A program made the position numbers and the translations under genes. From Adiantum capillus-veneris (taxonomy: Eukaryota; Streptophyta; Polypodiopsida; Polypodiales; Pteridaceae), in NCBI GenBank assembly GCA_014529385.2, contig CM043959.1, positions 46,705,928 to 46,765,927 on the forward strand: 60,000 nucleotides of DNA. Reading direction: 5' to 3'. The notes beneath the pieces were generated by a model, which saw only the letters and a program-made list of their open reading frames with translations, made no database searches and had not been told where the DNA came from. Of the stretch, positions 57,100-60,000 are shown in pieces. The stretch's first letter is position 1; each line of letters opens with the position of its first letter.

Positions 57100-57492
57100 C
57101 CAAACAGCGGATATATGACTCCTCTTTCCCTTGGCAAATGGGGGAAATTTGGCGCATAATGTCCCTCTTCTCCACAATTGTAACACTTGCCAGTAAACAA
57201 CCTAACCCTGCCTCTTGCTCCTCTTGGTTGTCCTTTACCCATCACTTATCCGCAATTCTTGCATTTTCTCTGACAGATCTTGTATCGTATGTACCTAGTT
57301 CTATGGCACAACTGCTACACCTATATTCCCATGGTTCTCCTCATAAACTACCTCTTGAGGGCTCTGTGGTTGGGGAGGAGACATTGTCTCATAGCCCAAC
57401 ATGCTGCTAGAGAGGGGGAATGTGGGAACACACCCAACACACAAAAAGATTTCCCCTCTATAGCCCAGGGCGTACATAGCACCCCAATCCAC
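57100..57492 (-). pseudogene. A2 gag C-terminal part with damaged zinc knuckle
   Basis: The frame 57492-57301 is followed in other phases by TIQDLSEKMQEL (short coiled coil, near 57280) and by CYNCGEEGHYAPNF at about 57190-57150, a CX2CX4HX4 knuckle whose last cysteine is phenylalanine. Gag of this family would coat element RNA. The capsid domain is not recognised. Confidence 0.6.
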
Positions 57493-57876
57493 TAGAGTTC
57501 ACCTTCAAAACTCTTGACACATGCTAGCAGGTCATCGCCTGCACATTTCCCAATGCTTATGCACTCCACAAGACCATCACACAACTCACACCTACTGCCT
57601 TAGTCCGTCTCTACCCTTGCACAGGCACACAACTGCTCAATCTCACTCTCTCACACAAAGCACCGTCGGTCCGGGGGGCACACACATACACACTGTCGGC
57701 TCCGCAGGGGAACACAAGAGCAGGAGAAAGAAAAGAGGGGGAGGGAAACGATAGCAAGACTAGGCAATAATGGCTTGATTATGCTTCAAAAGGCACATAC
57801 AAAGCTTGAATTGCCATCAAAATAACTATTTTTATGAGAAAGAACAAAGGGGGTTGACAGGCACACTCTTCTGTCA

Positions 57877-58116
57877 AAAAACTCCAATCTACAAGCTTCA
57901 AACGGCACAAAGAAGCCCCCCATTTGATTAAAAAAATGGCTTTTATAGTAGGGGACTTTCAACTTTGGAGACTGCATTTTAATTGTCCCATCTGTAAAAA
58001 AAACTCCAATCTGCAAGCTTCAAACGGCACAAAGAAGCCCCCCATTTGATTAAAAAAATGACTTTTATAGTAGGGGACTTTCAACTTTGGAGACTGCATT
58101 TTAATTGTCCCATCTG
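57877..58116 (-). repeat. 122-bp tandem duplication in A2 LTR
   Basis: The segment beginning ACTCCAATCT occurs at 57881 and 58003, with two base differences over about 114 bp. It creates two nearly identical minus-strand ORFs that are not genes. Confidence 0.95.
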
Positions 58117-58442
58117 GCATCCATTTTGGGCAACTTTTGGGAGGGGTAGCCACCTTGTTTTATATGCTCTCTACTCTTGAATTGAGATGGGGGTGCACTA
58201 GCAATGTTGCTAGTGCCCCTAGTACTTTTTTTTTTTTGCCCTCTCCCCCTTGTTACATTTGCCTTTCATAATGCATTGCTTGGTCCGACATGGCTTGGAA
58301 CAGGCTCCTTTGACCACTTTGATTAGTCTTTGAACATCCCCCACCCTTGAACTGCTCTCTTGGCTGCCCTTAGACTGCCTTTGTCTGTTCATTGGCTTTG
58401 AAGCCTCCCTCTTTCTCTCTCTTCTACTACACATGACTCATC

Positions 58443-58609
<167 letters not shown>

Positions 58610-60000
58610 ACTTTGCTTCAAAATTTTGGCCCAAAGTGGGCATGCGGGACTAGCCCCTAGGAAGGATCCACATCAACATCCTACACTGAGCCTCCACACC
58701 AGACAAATGCACCACCGTTGATTGTTGTTCATTGTCCCATAGGCGCTCGTCGCCTCCGTCAACCAAAAGGCCGCCCGTCACCGCTCAATGCGCCATGGCG
58801 GCCACCATAGCTACGCAAAGAGAGCCAGCTCTCTTCCTCTCCCTTTTATAACCAACTAAGGCACCATCTTGGGTCTTATTCCCTACCTCCTTACCCGGCA
58901 ACCACACATGTGGGTTCATTAGCTGCCCACATGGGCACTCATAATGCTCCACCCCCGTAGATTCCAGAAAACCAACCCAAAATCCTTCCAAAGCATCTTT
59001 TTTTTCTCACACCTTCATACCCTTGCCATTCCTGCTCACTGACCCGATCATCGCCTCATAGAGACCTATTGAAATCTTTCAGTCCGAGCTTCAACTTTAC
59101 ACATCCATCCTGCATTCAGCCCTAGAACGGCCAGGCTTCAAAATGGAAAAATAACACTTGCAGACTCGTTTCTGGCATATGTTGCCAACTTCCCTCCGAC
59201 GTATCTCGATCACCGTGCATCTGTTTACCAAGCCGTCAATTCCGACTAGCTCCTTGCATCACCCACTACCTTCTAGAACTCTGTCAAGGTCCAAGAAAAT
59301 GTCTAGTTGTACGCCTTCCAATGTGGTCAAATTGGCACCGATCTGGCCCCTGAATTTTTTTCAAATGACCATAACTTGCTTTCTAGAGCTCTGATTTGCA
59401 ATCTAAAGAGACTGGCATGTTCCATAATTCAAGCACTACACGTCTATCAGATGACATCGAGTCTAGCCACCTATCCCGAGCTACCCTATCCATCTCAGAT
59501 CTGCTAGACATTCTAAATTCAAACTTGAATATCTTGTACACCGGAGCACATCAAGAACTACATTCCAAGACACTGACATAACAACTTGAACACTTGGAAC
59601 CACCATCCCAACTAGCCCATTTTGGAGCCTTTTTTGGCCAAAAAAACCGCATTAAGCATACATATTTTCTCCCCTTTGGTGGCCCAAGACCTTGATACTT
59701 GCCTAAACCCTTTGCCACACACTTGTGCACACACCTGGCACTTCTTAGCACTACTTATGGCCTTGAACAACTTTGTATGTACCATCATTGCCCAGTCCGC
59801 TTGTCAAATATTTATGTTTGACCAAAGCATATTTAGAGAACTTTAGAAACTGGCACACCAAACTGACAGCTCAAAGCACTTGCAAAACCACAACCCTATG
59901 TACAAGCTATGTACAAATGCTTCATCTCCTTTGCACACTGCATACTTTATGTGGGTTTCCCACCCCCCTTGGCTACAGACTGATGCACCTAGGGCACTAG

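Noticed and set aside
57786-58153. Two similar minus-strand ORFs suggesting a gene family
   Set aside because: They are the two copies of a 122-bp tandem duplication in a non-coding LTR.

Overview
This is eukaryotic nuclear DNA from a land plant and is made almost entirely of transposable elements. I found no intact host gene. The signs are spliced CACTA transposase genes with plant-type introns, plant Ty3/gypsy polyproteins with plant-type primer sites (one matching tRNA-Asp), a PPR-DYW remnant, a LINE fragment and long (GA)n and (GT)n tracts. Several polyproteins, above all the element at 48.2-55.7 kb and the LINE piece, resemble what I remember from ferns and lycophytes. A large non-seed vascular plant genome is therefore my best guess, but the species cannot be named.

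Layout. 0-0.5 kb: edge of a minus-strand LTR element with a tRNA-Asp primer site. 1.4-1.8 kb: an unrecognised 129-aa ORF. 1.8-2.8 kb: two CTTG/CAAG minisatellites. 2.8-24.1 kb: a three-layer nest. The outer layer is an old minus-strand gypsy copy (family A, copy 1), left as its 3' LTR, integrase and RNase H on the left and a piece of its 5' LTR on the right. Inside it lies plus-strand element C (5720-23077), which has LTRs of about 1 kb, a tRNA-Asp primer site, an array of 24-bp palindromes and a degraded long gag/protease-like frame, but no reverse transcriptase or integrase. Inside the 5' LTR of C lies a complete 6.8-kb CACTA element (6275-13093) on the minus strand. The 3' LTR of C preserves the empty CACTA target.

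25.8-30.7 kb: a decayed plus-strand gypsy copy (D) with gag, protease, reverse transcriptase, RNase H and integrase. 31-37 kb: two related LTR-leader-gag units (E1, E2) that share a primer-site motif and a novel-looking module before the gag domain. 37-41.1 kb: unassigned minus-strand ORFs, a TACCAAAA-rich array and a broken PPR-DYW gene. 42.3-42.6 kb: a LINE reverse transcriptase fragment. 43-45.8 kb: microsatellites and local duplications.

45.8-60 kb: a second minus-strand copy of family A (A2) containing gag, protease, two RNase H domains, integrase and a long 5' LTR that runs off the window. It is split within its reverse transcriptase by element B (48210-55716), which has two LTRs of about 1.19 kb and a minus-strand gag-pol lacking the first part of its reverse transcriptase.

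No element looks autonomous today: every reading frame checked carries stops, frameshifts, deletions or lost catalytic residues. The PTTA-like gene of the CACTA element is the best preserved. Order of events: A first, then C into A1 and B into A2, then CACTA into C.
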